A stretch of 64,000 nt of DNA, from positions 2,818,501-2,882,500 of the forward strand of contig NZ_CP141184.1 in the NCBI RefSeq assembly GCF_035609205.1, read 5' to 3'. Below are positions 8,517 to 17,646 of this stretch, one piece after another. The notes under the pieces are model-generated. The model had not been told where the DNA came from and ran no database searches. It saw only the letters and a list, made by a program, of their open reading frames with translations. Made by a program: the position numbers and the translations under genes. Position 1 is the stretch's first letter. Every line of letters begins with the position of its first letter. The DNA is from Hymenobacter sp. GOD-10R. Lineage in GTDB: Bacteria > Bacteroidota > Bacteroidia > Cytophagales > Hymenobacteraceae.

Positions 8517-9422
8517 TTAACTTCTGGCGAATTTTTCAAGCTCCGCGTTGAATTTATCCATCTCTTCCAGGAAGAACCCGTGCCCGCCTTTTTCAAATTT
8601 GATGATGTAAGATCCTTTGATGGCTTTGTTGAGCTGTTGGGCCTGGGCGAAGTCGCATAATTTGTCGTTTACCCCGTGGAATATCGCGACAGGCATTTTG
8701 ATTTTGGATAACTCAGGACGCAGGTCTAGGTCACGCAAGGCCGTAATAGCCTGAGTCGTGGCATAAGGGGAAGCATTCAGGTTGATGCTTTCCAGCCATT
8801 TGATAGATTCAGGAGAAAGGCCGCCTTCCTGACCTTCAAAGGCTTTTCCAAAACCGGCCACCAGCTGTTCCCGGTTCGTTTTCGTCTGCTTGATCAGATC
8901 AGCGGCGCCTTGGTCGGTGATGCCGTAAGGATAGCCTTCGCGCTGCTTCCAGGAGGGGCCGGTTGCGCCGAACAAAGCTAATTTCTTGATATGTGCCCCT
9001 TTATATTTGGTCACGAAGTGGAGGGTTACCGCGCTGCCCATGGAAAATCCACCAAGCGTGGCCTGCTCAATCTTAAGCTTTTCCAGCACCACCTTAATGT
9101 CGTCGGAGAACGTATCGAAATCGTATTTCCCGTAGGGCTTGTCTGATTTGCCGAAACCACGCAGGGAGATGCCAATGACCCGGAAGCCTTTTTCAACCAG
9201 ATACTGGTATTGATATTCGTACATCTCATTGTTGAGCGGCCAGCCGTGGATAAGTACGATAGGCTGGCCTTCTCCTAGGTCGATAACGTGGAGTTTTACA
9301 TTTTTTTCTACCTCAATGTATTCCTCTCTACCCAAGGATGCCGGCTTGCGGGTTTGGGCGAATAGAAGTTGGCTTTGGATAAAAGTGAACAGGAAGGCGA
9401 TGGTCAGGGCAATTGTTTTCAT
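8517..9422 (-). CDS. secreted alpha/beta-fold hydrolase
   Basis: This 301-residue protein starts with a signal peptide (IALTIAFLFTFIQSQLLFAQ). The alpha/beta hydrolase domain carries the oxyanion motif VLIHGWPLNNEMY (about residue 57), the nucleophile elbow GGFSMGSAV (Ser about 128), an acid in IFHGVNDKLCDF and the catalytic His in KGGHGFFLEEMD. The HGWP and GFSMG style resembles the haloperoxidase/esterase branch. Likely periplasmic; substrate unknown. Confidence 0.9.
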   Translation of the reverse strand: MKTIALTIAFLFTFIQSQLLFAQTRKPASLGREEYIEVEKNVKLHVIDLGEGQPIVLIHGWPLNNEMYEYQYQYLVEKGFRVIGISLRGFGKSDKPYGKYDFDTFSDDIKVVLEKLKIEQATLGGFSMGSAVTLHFVTKYKGAHIKKLALFGATGPSWKQREGYPYGITDQGAADLIKQTKTNREQLVAGFGKAFEGQEGGLSPESIKWLESINLNASPYATTQAITALRDLDLRPELSKIKMPVAIFHGVNDKLCDFAQAQQLNKAIKGSYIIKFEKGGHGFFLEEMDKFNAELEKFARS

Positions 9423-9571
9423 CTGGGTAGTAGTGTTGGTTTGTTTGAGTTAACCTGCTAACTGTTAGCAAATTGTCGTTGCGTTTCGACATTACAAAGG
9501 TGGCAGGTTCAACTCCCCAGAAGAATGGATAAAAGGCCATGTGCCATGTACATTTTTCCCGCAAGGTGAAA

Positions 9572-10513
9572 TTACGGCTCGTAAAAAGTCGTCAGCTGGG
9601 GCAAGCGCTGCTGTACCAACTTCTGTTTCATCGGCTCAAAGCGGGCTAGCTCCACCTTGTTCTTGGTCACGACGATATAAAATGGCTGCTTCATTTTTGC
9701 GGTGAGGTGATAAATGGTCACGAGCTCAGCAATATCCTCCGACCAGGCCGCCATGGCATACAAAGAGGGAAACGGGGTCTTCGCCAACCGTGCATACACT
9801 TCCGGCGCCCGCCCGATTGGCAGCGGCTTTCCACTCCGAAAGCGGGTTTGTTCCAGTAAAGAATCACTGTATGGCTCGGCAGGCTTATTCATCATGCGCC
9901 AGACATCTTGGGTAAATGGTGTCGGCGGCACTACGGTACTTGCCTGGGCAGGATGCGGGGTAAGGTTACGCACCACATCCACAATGTGAGTCGCCTCATG
10001 CATCAGCACATAGATGATGGCATCCATCGTGCCCCCTTCCACGCGCACGCTATATCCGGAGTCAGCTTCTTGCCTGAAGCAAGTATTCTCTTTCCAAGTT
10101 GCCCATTGAGAAATGTTCTCGTTCAGTAAGCTGGCGCGAAACGTAATGTTGAACATTTTCGTTGCGCCGCCTGCATCCACCGGAGAAGTTAAGGCCGTGT
10201 TCGGCATGTTATCCAGGAAGCTGATGCTGTGCAAATGCTGTTGCAGAATGCGCCGATGCAACGGCGTCAAATGGGAAAAGGCTTTGGCTACCTTTTCTTT
10301 TTCGGCGGGTGTTAGTGTATGGTTAACCGGTTTCATGCCCGCCTCGCGGAAGCTTTGGAGCACAGTTTCTGGTGCAATCTGAATCCTTTGCGAAGGATCA
10401 TTTTGCAGGGAAGAATTCAGCTTTTGCGCCACTATAGAAGCTGGAAGACCCAGCGTTGCTACCGCCAACATTGTGACTGTAAACCACCGTTTCCTGATCA
10501 TAAATATTTTCAA
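9572..10513 (-). CDS. secreted putative zinc metallopeptidase (HExxH protein)
   Basis: This 313-residue protein begins with a signal peptide (WFTVTMLAVATLGLPASIVAQ). About residue 169 it has LMHEATHIVDVVRN, an HExxH zinc-binding motif within a helix. A later acidic segment WSEDIAELVTIYHLT (about 257-271) could supply the third zinc ligand in gluzincin fashion. The rest matches no family I recognise. It is probably periplasmic or surface-exposed, with a conserved-looking C-terminus (FYIVVTKNKVELARFEPMKQ). No neighbour suggests a substrate. Enzymatic function is inferred from the motif alone. Confidence 0.7.
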   Translation of the reverse strand: MKIFMIRKRWFTVTMLAVATLGLPASIVAQKLNSSLQNDPSQRIQIAPETVLQSFREAGMKPVNHTLTPAEKEKVAKAFSHLTPLHRRILQQHLHSISFLDNMPNTALTSPVDAGGATKMFNITFRASLLNENISQWATWKENTCFRQEADSGYSVRVEGGTMDAIIYVLMHEATHIVDVVRNLTPHPAQASTVVPPTPFTQDVWRMMNKPAEPYSDSLLEQTRFRSGKPLPIGRAPEVYARLAKTPFPSLYAMAAWSEDIAELVTIYHLTAKMKQPFYIVVTKNKVELARFEPMKQKLVQQRLPQLTTFYEP

Positions 10514-10529
10514 TCTGAGTTATAAAAGG

Positions 10530-10578
10530 CTTCGCCGGAGAGCTTTATGAACACAATATTCAAAGCAATCCGGCGAAG
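10530..10578. repeat. 10-bp inverted repeat upstream of the HExxH gene
   Basis: CTTCGCCGGA (10530-10539) and TCCGGCGAAG (10569-10578) are perfect reverse complements with a 29-nt spacer, just upstream of the 10513 start. Could be a leader hairpin, an operator pair or the terminator of an upstream transcript. Confidence 0.5.
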
Positions 10579-10734
10579 TTGAGTATTACACCATTAGTCT
10601 GCCCTCTTTAGCTACCTGATGGAAGCACCCTCTAGAAGTGGCATAGTATCTCACCTAGGTTAGAAAATTACTCTCTCCCGTTATCGGGGCCATCGGGCAG
10701 TGGGGCGACCAGCAGGATCAGCGTTTAGGGGCGC

Positions 10735-11985
10735 TTAGCGAACAGAACATTCCGTCTTAGCAACCACCGTATCCTGACAGGCTCCGGTCAGGATCTGCTC
10801 CATTTCCATTAGCAAGCCTGGAATAGGCGTATCGCTCGTGTTGGTCAGGCAAAGTGAACCGTTGGTCGTCAAGGCACCAATCGTCTGTTCCATTCCTTTC
10901 CCCGAACGGACCATTGGGCCGTACAACGCTTCCAGTTTTAAGGGGCCAAACTCAGTGTTATATTTCACTCTGACCAAGTTGGTAACCATGATATGATGGT
11001 TAAATGCCTGTTTTAGGGCGTCCAGCATTTGCTGTATATCGTTGTGACCGAAGACAATACTGCGAAAAAACAACAAATAACTAGTCGTATAGTCAACGGA
11101 ACTAGTTCCGCCTAGCTCAGCCTTGGCAAGTCTGGCCAAATCCCAGAAAGACAAGTGCGGCTGGTTGTCAAAGAACACGGATTGGGTGGTGATATTCAGA
11201 CCAACGTTATCGTCCAGGTTGAGGGCTCCTCTAGTGCAAATAGGCGAAACCAATTCCATCCTGGTCTGGTCCCATTCTGGCCGCATTTTCCTCGATGCCA
11301 GTAACACAGCCGCGCAAATAGCGCCGTGGACGCTGGTATTTTCTTGTCGGGCGCGTTCGAGAAGGTGGCGGGTGGTGATGGCAGAAAAGCGGTGCGACGA
11401 AACCAAGGGGTTGACTACATCCGTCTTCATTTTCAGTTCGAGCACTTGCTCGACCGTCTGCGTCGGCAAATCTTCCGGCAGACCTAGGGTTTGGTCGTTG
11501 GATAGTTGCGGTTCCATTGCTTCCAGCTCTTTTCCGGTAACGGCGAGCAGAAGGTCCCGCGTCAAATAGCTCAAGGACGTTCCATCAGCCACCGTGTGAT
11601 TTGCGGCCAGGATCAGGACAGTGCTGTCTGGTTTTTGCAGCAAAACAACTCGTAAAAGCGGACCTTCTGCCGTGTCAAACCGTACGGAAAGCTCTTTCTC
11701 AACTTCCTGTTCCCACCGGTAATTTTGCGCCACGTGCACCACGCGGAGTGGAATGGGTAGGTTTTCTACATGCTGTAAAGTAGGGCGCCCTAGCGCATCG
11801 AGTACAACCCTGACCGAGAGATTCGGATGGCGTTGTTGTACCAGGTCAATGGCCATCCTCCATTTTTCAACGGGCTGGGTTCCCGAGATGTCCGCGGCCA
11901 GGCAAAAATCCTTGGAATCAATTTGATCCAGCAGCCAAAACGCTTTTTCGAATGCCCCCAAGGGTCGGTTCTGTTGTCTTTTCAT
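10735..11985 (-). CDS. stand-alone condensation-domain acyltransferase-like protein
   Basis: This 416-residue protein is built like an NRPS condensation/PapA-type fold. The N-terminal half has LILAANHTVADGTSLSYL (about residues 128-145), a variant of the HHxxxDG catalytic motif with Asn for the first His but the second His and DG kept. The C-terminal half has a conserved segment VSPICTRGALNLDDNVGLNI. No carrier-protein or adenylation domain is attached and none is in the window. Family members transfer acyl groups to an alcohol or amine; the substrates here are unknown. No signal peptide. Confidence 0.75.
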   Translation of the reverse strand: MKRQQNRPLGAFEKAFWLLDQIDSKDFCLAADISGTQPVEKWRMAIDLVQQRHPNLSVRVVLDALGRPTLQHVENLPIPLRVVHVAQNYRWEQEVEKELSVRFDTAEGPLLRVVLLQKPDSTVLILAANHTVADGTSLSYLTRDLLLAVTGKELEAMEPQLSNDQTLGLPEDLPTQTVEQVLELKMKTDVVNPLVSSHRFSAITTRHLLERARQENTSVHGAICAAVLLASRKMRPEWDQTRMELVSPICTRGALNLDDNVGLNITTQSVFFDNQPHLSFWDLARLAKAELGGTSSVDYTTSYLLFFRSIVFGHNDIQQMLDALKQAFNHHIMVTNLVRVKYNTEFGPLKLEALYGPMVRSGKGMEQTIGALTTNGSLCLTNTSDTPIPGLLMEMEQILTGACQDTVVAKTECSVR

Positions 11986-12780
11986 TTTGCATTTAATTAG
12001 ATGAGGGATAGTGATAGGGAAGTTCCTGCGCTAACCTGAATGCAAAATTGGCCGACCGAGAAGGGGTAGAGAATGGACAAAAGTCGAAGGGTCATGCACA
12101 TTTGGCCATCCGTGTGATCCCCTTTAAGATCAAGCTAAATGACTACTTGTGGCGATTGGCTTTTCTTGATGTTTCACCGTACTGGTGGTCAATCCTGCTC
12201 TTTGCGCACAGCCACTAGCGTAGGCGTTACCAGCATGTCGGGCTGAACGCCAATGGCGAAGCGCGGCGGGCACATAGGCCCTTGCAAGGAGGCCAGCGCC
12301 ATAGTCAATCAAAACAAACTGTACGAGAGTGGCTGACTCAGATTTTGACCAGCGGCAAGCGGCTAGCAAGTAAGCGTCCGCCTTTGTTGGTGGACAAGCG
12401 AGGCAGCCGTTAGGGTGCAATGCACTCCCAGCGTATCTACTGTACACTCCTGCCCAGCTACGTGGTAGCCTGAGGGGCGTGTTCCAATTAGAGTTCTTCT
12501 TTGAATACCTAGAGTACTCGCCTAAACGGCCCCGAAAACGCAGATTTTCTGTTAGGTAATCTGAACAGTGTAATAAGGATGTCTGCTGTTATTGACGCAA
12601 CGTGGTTGTAAAAGTGTTGTAGTGAACACTAGTTAGTAGAGGCCACATACCTCTTTTACCTCTTTGCCTCCCTTAGAAGACTCCTTGACGGGTATTCTAC
12701 TTACGCCCTAAAAGCAGCAACCTAAAGCACGGAGGACGCACAATACGCTTACTGTACAATAGCGGTTGAAGCGTGAAGGC

Positions 12781-12966
12781 TTATTCAGTGCTGAGTGATT
12801 TACGTATTTCTGCCTGTAGCTAGGCGAGCAACTTCTTGATCGTTTCCTGGAAGCTCGTACGCTCGGCTACCGTACAGTAAGCTACCAGCATGCAAACCAG
12901 CCAGCGAAGGTCTTGCACCTTATAAGCTACCTCTCGAAGGAAGCGCCAGGGCTCGTAACGTTTCTT
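12781..12966 (-). pseudogene. gene relic with in-frame stop, product unrecognised
   Basis: Reading 12966 to 12781 on the minus strand gives KKRYEPWRFLREVAYKVQDL and onward to an in-frame TAG, after which the same frame continues LQAEIRKSLSTE to a TAA. The sequence is convincingly protein-like and helical, as at the C-terminus of a transposase or regulator, but I do not recognise the family. Its first eight codons form one arm of the 12944-12991 hairpin, as if the upstream part of the gene had been replaced by an inverted copy of its own sequence. Confidence 0.4.
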
Positions 12967-12991
12967 AAAAGAAACGTTACGAGCCCTGGCG
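12944..12991. repeat. near-palindromic hairpin with perfect 23-bp arms
   Basis: Arms 12944-12966 and 12969-12991 are exact reverse complements with only AA between them. There is no terminator-type flanking T-tract. One arm is the start of the relic frame (12966 to 12781), the other an inverted copy. Confidence 0.92.
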
Positions 12992-13088
12992 TTGCGCTTA
13001 CAACCCGCTACAAATGCTTTCTGCCGTACGATATAAGTCCAACGTAAAACGGTTCAGACCACCTGCAAAAAACGAAAGCTGTTCGTGG

Positions 13089-13523
13089 TTACAACTCCAT
13101 AATGTCCTCGTTCCAAAGGGTTGGCTCGGCCTCGATGAACTCCTGCATCATCTGCACGCACTCGTCCAGGTTCAGGTCGACTACTTCCACGCCGTGGCTT
13201 TCTAGGAAAGCGCGCGACTCCCCAAATGTGCGCGACTCGCCCACCATTACCTTCGGGATCTTAAACTGCACAATGGTGCCGGCGCACATGTAGCAGGGCA
13301 TCAACGTGGTGTACAGCACTGTGTCGCGGTAGCTGCGCTGACGGCCGGCGTTGAAGAGGCAGTCCATCTCGCCGTGCTTAATGGGGTTGTCTTCCTGTAC
13401 GCGCTTGTTACGGCCGCGCGCTACGAGCTTGCCATCACGCACTAGCACCGAGCCAATTGGGATGCCGCCTTCCTGGCGACCTTGGCGCGCCTCATCAATG
13501 GCGGCTTGCATGAATTCGTCCAT
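13089..13523 (-). CDS. cytosine deaminase-like nucleoside deaminase (CDA/FCY1 type)
   Basis: This 144-residue cytoplasmic zinc deaminase has the catalytic HGEM motif (KHGEMDCLFNAGR, about residue 49) and PCYMCAG (Cys zinc ligands about 75 and 78). The C-terminus, SHGVEVVDLNLDECVQMMQE then EAEPTLWNEDIMEL, resembles yeast cytosine deaminase (Fcy1) more than TadA, in which HAE precedes the PCxxC and the tRNA-binding tail differs. Predicted reaction: deamination of cytosine or a related small base or nucleoside. Substrate is an inference from resemblance recalled from memory. Confidence 0.85.
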   Translation of the reverse strand: MDEFMQAAIDEARQGRQEGGIPIGSVLVRDGKLVARGRNKRVQEDNPIKHGEMDCLFNAGRQRSYRDTVLYTTLMPCYMCAGTIVQFKIPKVMVGESRTFGESRAFLESHGVEVVDLNLDECVQMMQEFIEAEPTLWNEDIMEL

Positions 13524-13620
13524 GAACTAAATAGGTAATAGTGTTAAGTTGTTGATTGTTAAATTGCTGAGCTAGGTGGTTGATCAAATCAGCCATTTAT
13601 CCATCCAGCAATTTAGCCAT

Positions 13621-16600
13621 TTACCGCGCGCAAATGCCTTTGTAGGGGCAGAACTGGCACCGGTCCAAGTCATCCGTCTTGCGAATGGGCTCGGCGGGGT
13701 CGAGAATACGGTGCACCAGCTCCGTCAGCATAGCCTCGCCTTTAACCACAAACGACTGACCGTCTTCCGTCAGGAAACTCATGTCGGCTGTCATGGGACC
13801 AGCACCTAGGTTGCGCAGGGAAATGATAGCCGCATCAGCCGCTGGCTGGCCTTCGCGCTCTAGCATGAAGCGGTAGAGCCAAAGCTGCCGCACTTTATCG
13901 GCCGAGGACGTGGCATCGGTGAGCAAGCGGCCGGTTGCAGCCACGGCGTCCTCGCCGCGCTTTTGCAGCTTGAGGTCGTAGGGCTGCACGAGGCCTGTCT
14001 TGTAGTCTACCACGCGCAGCCGGCCGTCGGGTAGCTCGTCGAGGCGGTCGGTAAAGCCGAACAGGCGCAGCAGAAGCGGCTCCCCGCTAGCTAGCTGGAT
14101 TGGAACCTTCGTTTCCAGAATCTGCTCCAGCGCCTCAATCTTCAACGGCAGCGCACCTGGTTGTGCCAGTAGACTCTCCAGGTAGCGTCGTACTAGCTGC
14201 ACTGCTACCTGACCGAGCACAAAATTCAACCCCTCATCGGTGCGCGCGTGTCGGTCACTCTCTTCCTTGCGCAAGGCTTGCTCTACTTCCTGCGGCGCTT
14301 GCTTGAGTAAACTCGGAATATCGCCAGCAGTAATGGGCAGCCCCGCTTTCAGGAAGGGCCGAAACATATTCTCTAGCGCCTCGTGCACCACCGTCCCGAA
14401 GCCATCGGCACCTAGCTTTTCCTCCACTTCCTCGGCTTCTTGGAAGCGAGCTAGGCGGTTGAAGTAAAACCGCAGCGAGCAGTTCAGAAACTCGTTCAGC
14501 GCCGACGGGGAAAGGCCGTGCTCCAACACGCCCTGCAAGGCGTGCAACATTTTCTCGTCCTTTTCCAGCACTAAGTCACCAACTGGAGTTTGGGTGATAA
14601 CCTCACCGGTGAGCTCCTCCTGCCTTCGCGGATTTCGTGTATCAAGCGAACTAGGGCTAGGGTGAGACGTTACCGTCGCCGTTAAGTCGCGCAAGATCAT
14701 GTGCGGGTTCTGCGGCAACAAGTCATTCTCAATCTGTAGTAAAAAGCGGCTTCGCTCGCCGGTGCGCGTGCCTTCCGCGCCGGGTAGCACGTGCAGCAAA
14801 TCCACGCGGCGGGCGCGCTGCAAGAGGCGCCAGAACTGGTGGGCGGTGGCCGCTTCATGATCGGCGTAGGTAGGTAGCTTGAATTGGGTAAGTACGTCGT
14901 AAGGGAAAAGCGAAGCGTGGCGCTTAGGCGCCGGCAGCACGTTCTCGTTGCAGCTCAGAATAATGATGTGGTCAAAGTCGAGGGCGCGAGTTTCCAGCAG
15001 ACCCATCACCTGCACATCGGCAATGGGCTCTCCGGAGAAGGGGAGGCGGGTGCGCGCCATCTGCTCGTACAAGAACCGCCGAAACGAACGTACCGATAGC
15101 CGCTGCTCCCGGCAGTCGAACACCGAATCGAGCCGCTTGACCAGCGTGAAGAACAGGTACAAGTACTCTGCCTCAATGGCTGAATGTTGATCTTGGTACG
15201 CCTGCTTCAGCAAATCAATCAGCGTGTAGCAGGCCGCAATAATGTCGTCGCAGGTGTCCCAGGTGCGGAACAGCGCCTCAATGAGCGGGTGCTGATGACC
15301 TAGCTCTAGCAGCTCGCTAGCGGGCAGCAGCACAGCGTTGCGCTTTACAATCTGGGTGCAGATGTTTTCCAGCAAACCGTGGTTCTGAGGCTGCTCCTGC
15401 TTATCGAGCCACTGCTGGTAGCGTCGCAAAAACGGGTGCATCAGCAGCTTCGTGACGGCTAGGTGGTGGTAGCGCGGCACGCCGTAGCCTGTTTCGGCGC
15501 TGCCCTCCCGGATGCCGGTCAGGTGCACTTCAAACAGCAAATCGACGAGGTTGAACAGGGGCGTGCTCTGGAAGCTCAAACCCATGGTTACGTTGTATTC
15601 GGGCACGGCCTCGGGCGGCAGGCCATGCAGCACGGGCAACAGCAAAGTTTCGTCGGGCAGCACCACGGCTACCTTGGCGGTGGGGTCTTGCAGGCGCGAC
15701 TCGGCGAGCAATTGGCCAGCTACCTTGCCCTGCATACTGGCATTGGCCACGCCCACAAACTGCACCTCACGCGGCAAGCCGCGCAACAAGTCGGCCGGAC
15801 CGCCGAAGTTCTCGTTGGGCAGCTCCCAGTCGCGGCGGTAGCGGCGCAGGTGTTGGCCGGCGCGGTTGGGTGAGTCGCCCTCCATATAGAAGGAGTCGCC
15901 GTCGAAATGCACCTCAGCTTTTCCTTCGCGCAGCAGTAACCGGATCAGTCGTTCTTCTGAGCGCGACAACGAACCTAGCCCCAGAAAGAAGTGGCGAGCT
16001 ATCGTGTTGTCGATGTTCTCCAACCGATTCTGCATCCGGTTGACGGCCAAGCGGTAAGCTAGGCCTGGGTAGGCTAGGTGGTCGTGCTCCATGCGCTTGC
16101 GCAGGCGCCAGTACACTTTCTCTAAGTCGTCCCAGAAGCGGAAGTACTGCGCCGTGGTGCTCGCCGGCGCCGGCGTATCGGTCAGCTCCCAGCGCTCCAG
16201 CGCCTTCGCCTGGCTCAGGTACTCGAACATCTTCGCTGGCGAAGCTAGGTTCTGGTCGAGGTTGGAAAAATCCTGTAACAGCAAGCCCGACCACCCCACA
16301 AACTGATCGAAGTCGAGCTTCTTGTCAATGTCGCGCAGGATATCGAACAGCATGAGCTGCAAGGCAATAGGTTCTTCGACCTGCACACCCGCCAGCTCCA
16401 CCATGTAGTCTTCCATGGCCGTAACCCGCGGCGACCACAACGCCTGACCTGCCTCAGCGGCGAGGGATAGCTCATTCTTAAGGTATACCACCGCCCGGCG
16501 TGTGGGTACGACCACTATTAAATCGGAGAGTTCGGAGCCGGGGAAGCGCGTCACTAAATCGCGGGCCGCTTGGGTGAGAAACGGCGTGGCAGTGGTAGCG

Positions 16601-16632
16601 GGCGTAGTAGGGGCGGAGGGAACGGCAAACAT
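13621..16632 (-). CDS. AddB-type PD-(D/E)XK nuclease of a double-strand-break repair complex
   Basis: The frame opens at a GTG (16701), but the ATG at 16632 (MFAVPSAPTT) is the better start, giving 1003 residues. N-terminal helicase-like regions lack a clear Walker A. The C-terminal nuclease domain has GTVVHEALENM, DRLDEL and RVVDYKTG, the PD-(D/E)XK pattern. Cys718 (in LNCSLRF) and the terminal Cys992-x2-Cys995-x5-Cys1001 cluster match the four-cysteine iron-sulphur arrangement of AddB. Family knowledge: AddB works with AddA to resect DNA ends for RecA. The probable AddA partner is about 21 kb away (37314-40760) rather than adjacent. Confidence 0.88.
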   Translation of the reverse strand: MFAVPSAPTTPATTATPFLTQAARDLVTRFPGSELSDLIVVVPTRRAVVYLKNELSLAAEAGQALWSPRVTAMEDYMVELAGVQVEEPIALQLMLFDILRDIDKKLDFDQFVGWSGLLLQDFSNLDQNLASPAKMFEYLSQAKALERWELTDTPAPASTTAQYFRFWDDLEKVYWRLRKRMEHDHLAYPGLAYRLAVNRMQNRLENIDNTIARHFFLGLGSLSRSEERLIRLLLREGKAEVHFDGDSFYMEGDSPNRAGQHLRRYRRDWELPNENFGGPADLLRGLPREVQFVGVANASMQGKVAGQLLAESRLQDPTAKVAVVLPDETLLLPVLHGLPPEAVPEYNVTMGLSFQSTPLFNLVDLLFEVHLTGIREGSAETGYGVPRYHHLAVTKLLMHPFLRRYQQWLDKQEQPQNHGLLENICTQIVKRNAVLLPASELLELGHQHPLIEALFRTWDTCDDIIAACYTLIDLLKQAYQDQHSAIEAEYLYLFFTLVKRLDSVFDCREQRLSVRSFRRFLYEQMARTRLPFSGEPIADVQVMGLLETRALDFDHIIILSCNENVLPAPKRHASLFPYDVLTQFKLPTYADHEAATAHQFWRLLQRARRVDLLHVLPGAEGTRTGERSRFLLQIENDLLPQNPHMILRDLTATVTSHPSPSSLDTRNPRRQEELTGEVITQTPVGDLVLEKDEKMLHALQGVLEHGLSPSALNEFLNCSLRFYFNRLARFQEAEEVEEKLGADGFGTVVHEALENMFRPFLKAGLPITAGDIPSLLKQAPQEVEQALRKEESDRHARTDEGLNFVLGQVAVQLVRRYLESLLAQPGALPLKIEALEQILETKVPIQLASGEPLLLRLFGFTDRLDELPDGRLRVVDYKTGLVQPYDLKLQKRGEDAVAATGRLLTDATSSADKVRQLWLYRFMLEREGQPAADAAIISLRNLGAGPMTADMSFLTEDGQSFVVKGEAMLTELVHRILDPAEPIRKTDDLDRCQFCPYKGICAR

Positions 16633-16897
16633 AAAAAGCGGGCAAATACTCCTTAAAGATACAGCACGTACGTAGGCTTTTCGTAGCTGTGCTATAACCA
16701 CTTGATACCTAGTATCGTTGAGAGCTATGTCGTCATAACAGCGGTCCTATGTTCTTGGGAAGCCGGCACCGGAAAACACACCTGAACAATGCCAGGCAAT
16801 AGATGCCTGACTTCTGAGAAACGGAGACTTATTCAACGCACAGAGGTGGACCAGCTAATCGGGCGAGCATCCTGAGAGGAAATAAAAAATTAATCAA

Positions 16898-16933
16898 CTG
16901 TTTAAAACATTGTCATAAACGCTCTGTTTAAAA
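16898..16933. promoter_or_regulatory. direct repeats upstream of the TetR gene, candidate operator
   Basis: CTGTTTAAAA occurs at 16898-16907 and again at 16924-16933, 26 bases apart, 30-65 bases before the TetR start in an AT-rich stretch. A tandem site of this kind could be the TetR operator or promoter. Weak. Confidence 0.3.
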
Positions 16934-16962
16934 ACCAATTTACCCATCTGATTACCTAGGTC

Positions 16963-17574
16963 GTGTCCGAAGAAACTGCACCCCAAAACACCGAAAAGCG
17001 CATCAAAGAGGCTGCGCGTAAGGTCTTTATGGAAAAAGGCTTCGACGGCACCACCACCCGCGATATTGCCGAAGCCGCTGGCATCAACGTAGCGCTGACC
17101 AACTATTATTTCCGCAGCAAGGAGAAGTTGTTTCGGATGATTTTTGAGGATGCGCACCGCGATTTTTTCCATGAAAGTCACGAGTTGCTGCAAAAACCAA
17201 TCAGCCTACGTGAAAAAATCCCGCAGCTGATTGCTTCCGACTTTCGTCTGTTCGCCAAAAACCCGAACCTGTCGCTGTTTCTCATCACCGAGCGACACCG
17301 CCACCCCGAGCTGCTAGCTAGCGCGAAAGAGGCGCCGCCCGCCGTCCTCTTTTTTCTGGACCAAGTGCAGGAGGCCGTCACGCAGGGCGAAATCCGGCCG
17401 GTAGCGCCCGCGCACGTGTTGCAGTTGATAATGGCCAACGTGCAGTTCGTGTACCTGTCCAAGCCCATCATGTTTCAGTGTGCAAACATCGCCTCGGCAG
17501 CCTACGGAGAATTCATAGCCAATCACCAGCAGCTTGTCACTCAAATGATTATGACCTATTTATTTGACTTTTAA
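16963..17574 (+). CDS. TetR/AcrR-family repressor of the efflux operon
   Basis: This 203-residue protein starts at a GTG (16963). The N-terminal HTH is textbook TetR: VFMEKGFDGTTTRDIAEAAG then NVALTNYYFRSKEKLF. The all-helical C-terminal ligand-binding domain follows. It sits 72 bp before the TolC/MFP/RND genes on the same strand. Family knowledge: such regulators repress their adjacent efflux genes until an inducer binds. Because all four genes are co-oriented, it is probably autoregulated within the same operon. Confidence 0.93.
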   Translation: MSEETAPQNTEKRIKEAARKVFMEKGFDGTTTRDIAEAAGINVALTNYYFRSKEKLFRMIFEDAHRDFFHESHELLQKPISLREKIPQLIASDFRLFAKNPNLSLFLITERHRHPELLASAKEAPPAVLFFLDQVQEAVTQGEIRPVAPAHVLQLIMANVQFVYLSKPIMFQCANIASAAYGEFIANHQQLVTQMIMTYLFDF

Positions 17575-17646
17575 CCCCGTTTTCTCTGACCGCTTTGGCT
17601 TCGTTGCCCGCGCCGGGCATACCCTCCTAGCCTAGTCTACTCCACA

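Larger units (their letters stand above)
11986..13088. other. gene-poor, decayed 1.1-kb region
   Basis: No intact gene is supportable. On the minus strand a frame ending at about 12190 (its last codons read TPTLVAVRKEQD before TGA) and a second at 12781-12966 read like ends of lost proteins. A 23-bp-arm hairpin at 12944-12991 abuts the second relic. This looks like a scar of past insertions and deletions. Confidence 0.55.

Noticed and set aside
9490..9520. GGTTCAACTCC, a tRNA T-arm-like string
   Set aside because: No matching acceptor, D-arm or anticodon stem within reach; not a tRNA.
12130..12447. 105-codon minus-strand frame in the decayed region
   Set aside because: Composition is biased and motif-free; an overlapping frame looks more protein-like at its C-terminal part, so this frame is probably noise in relic DNA.
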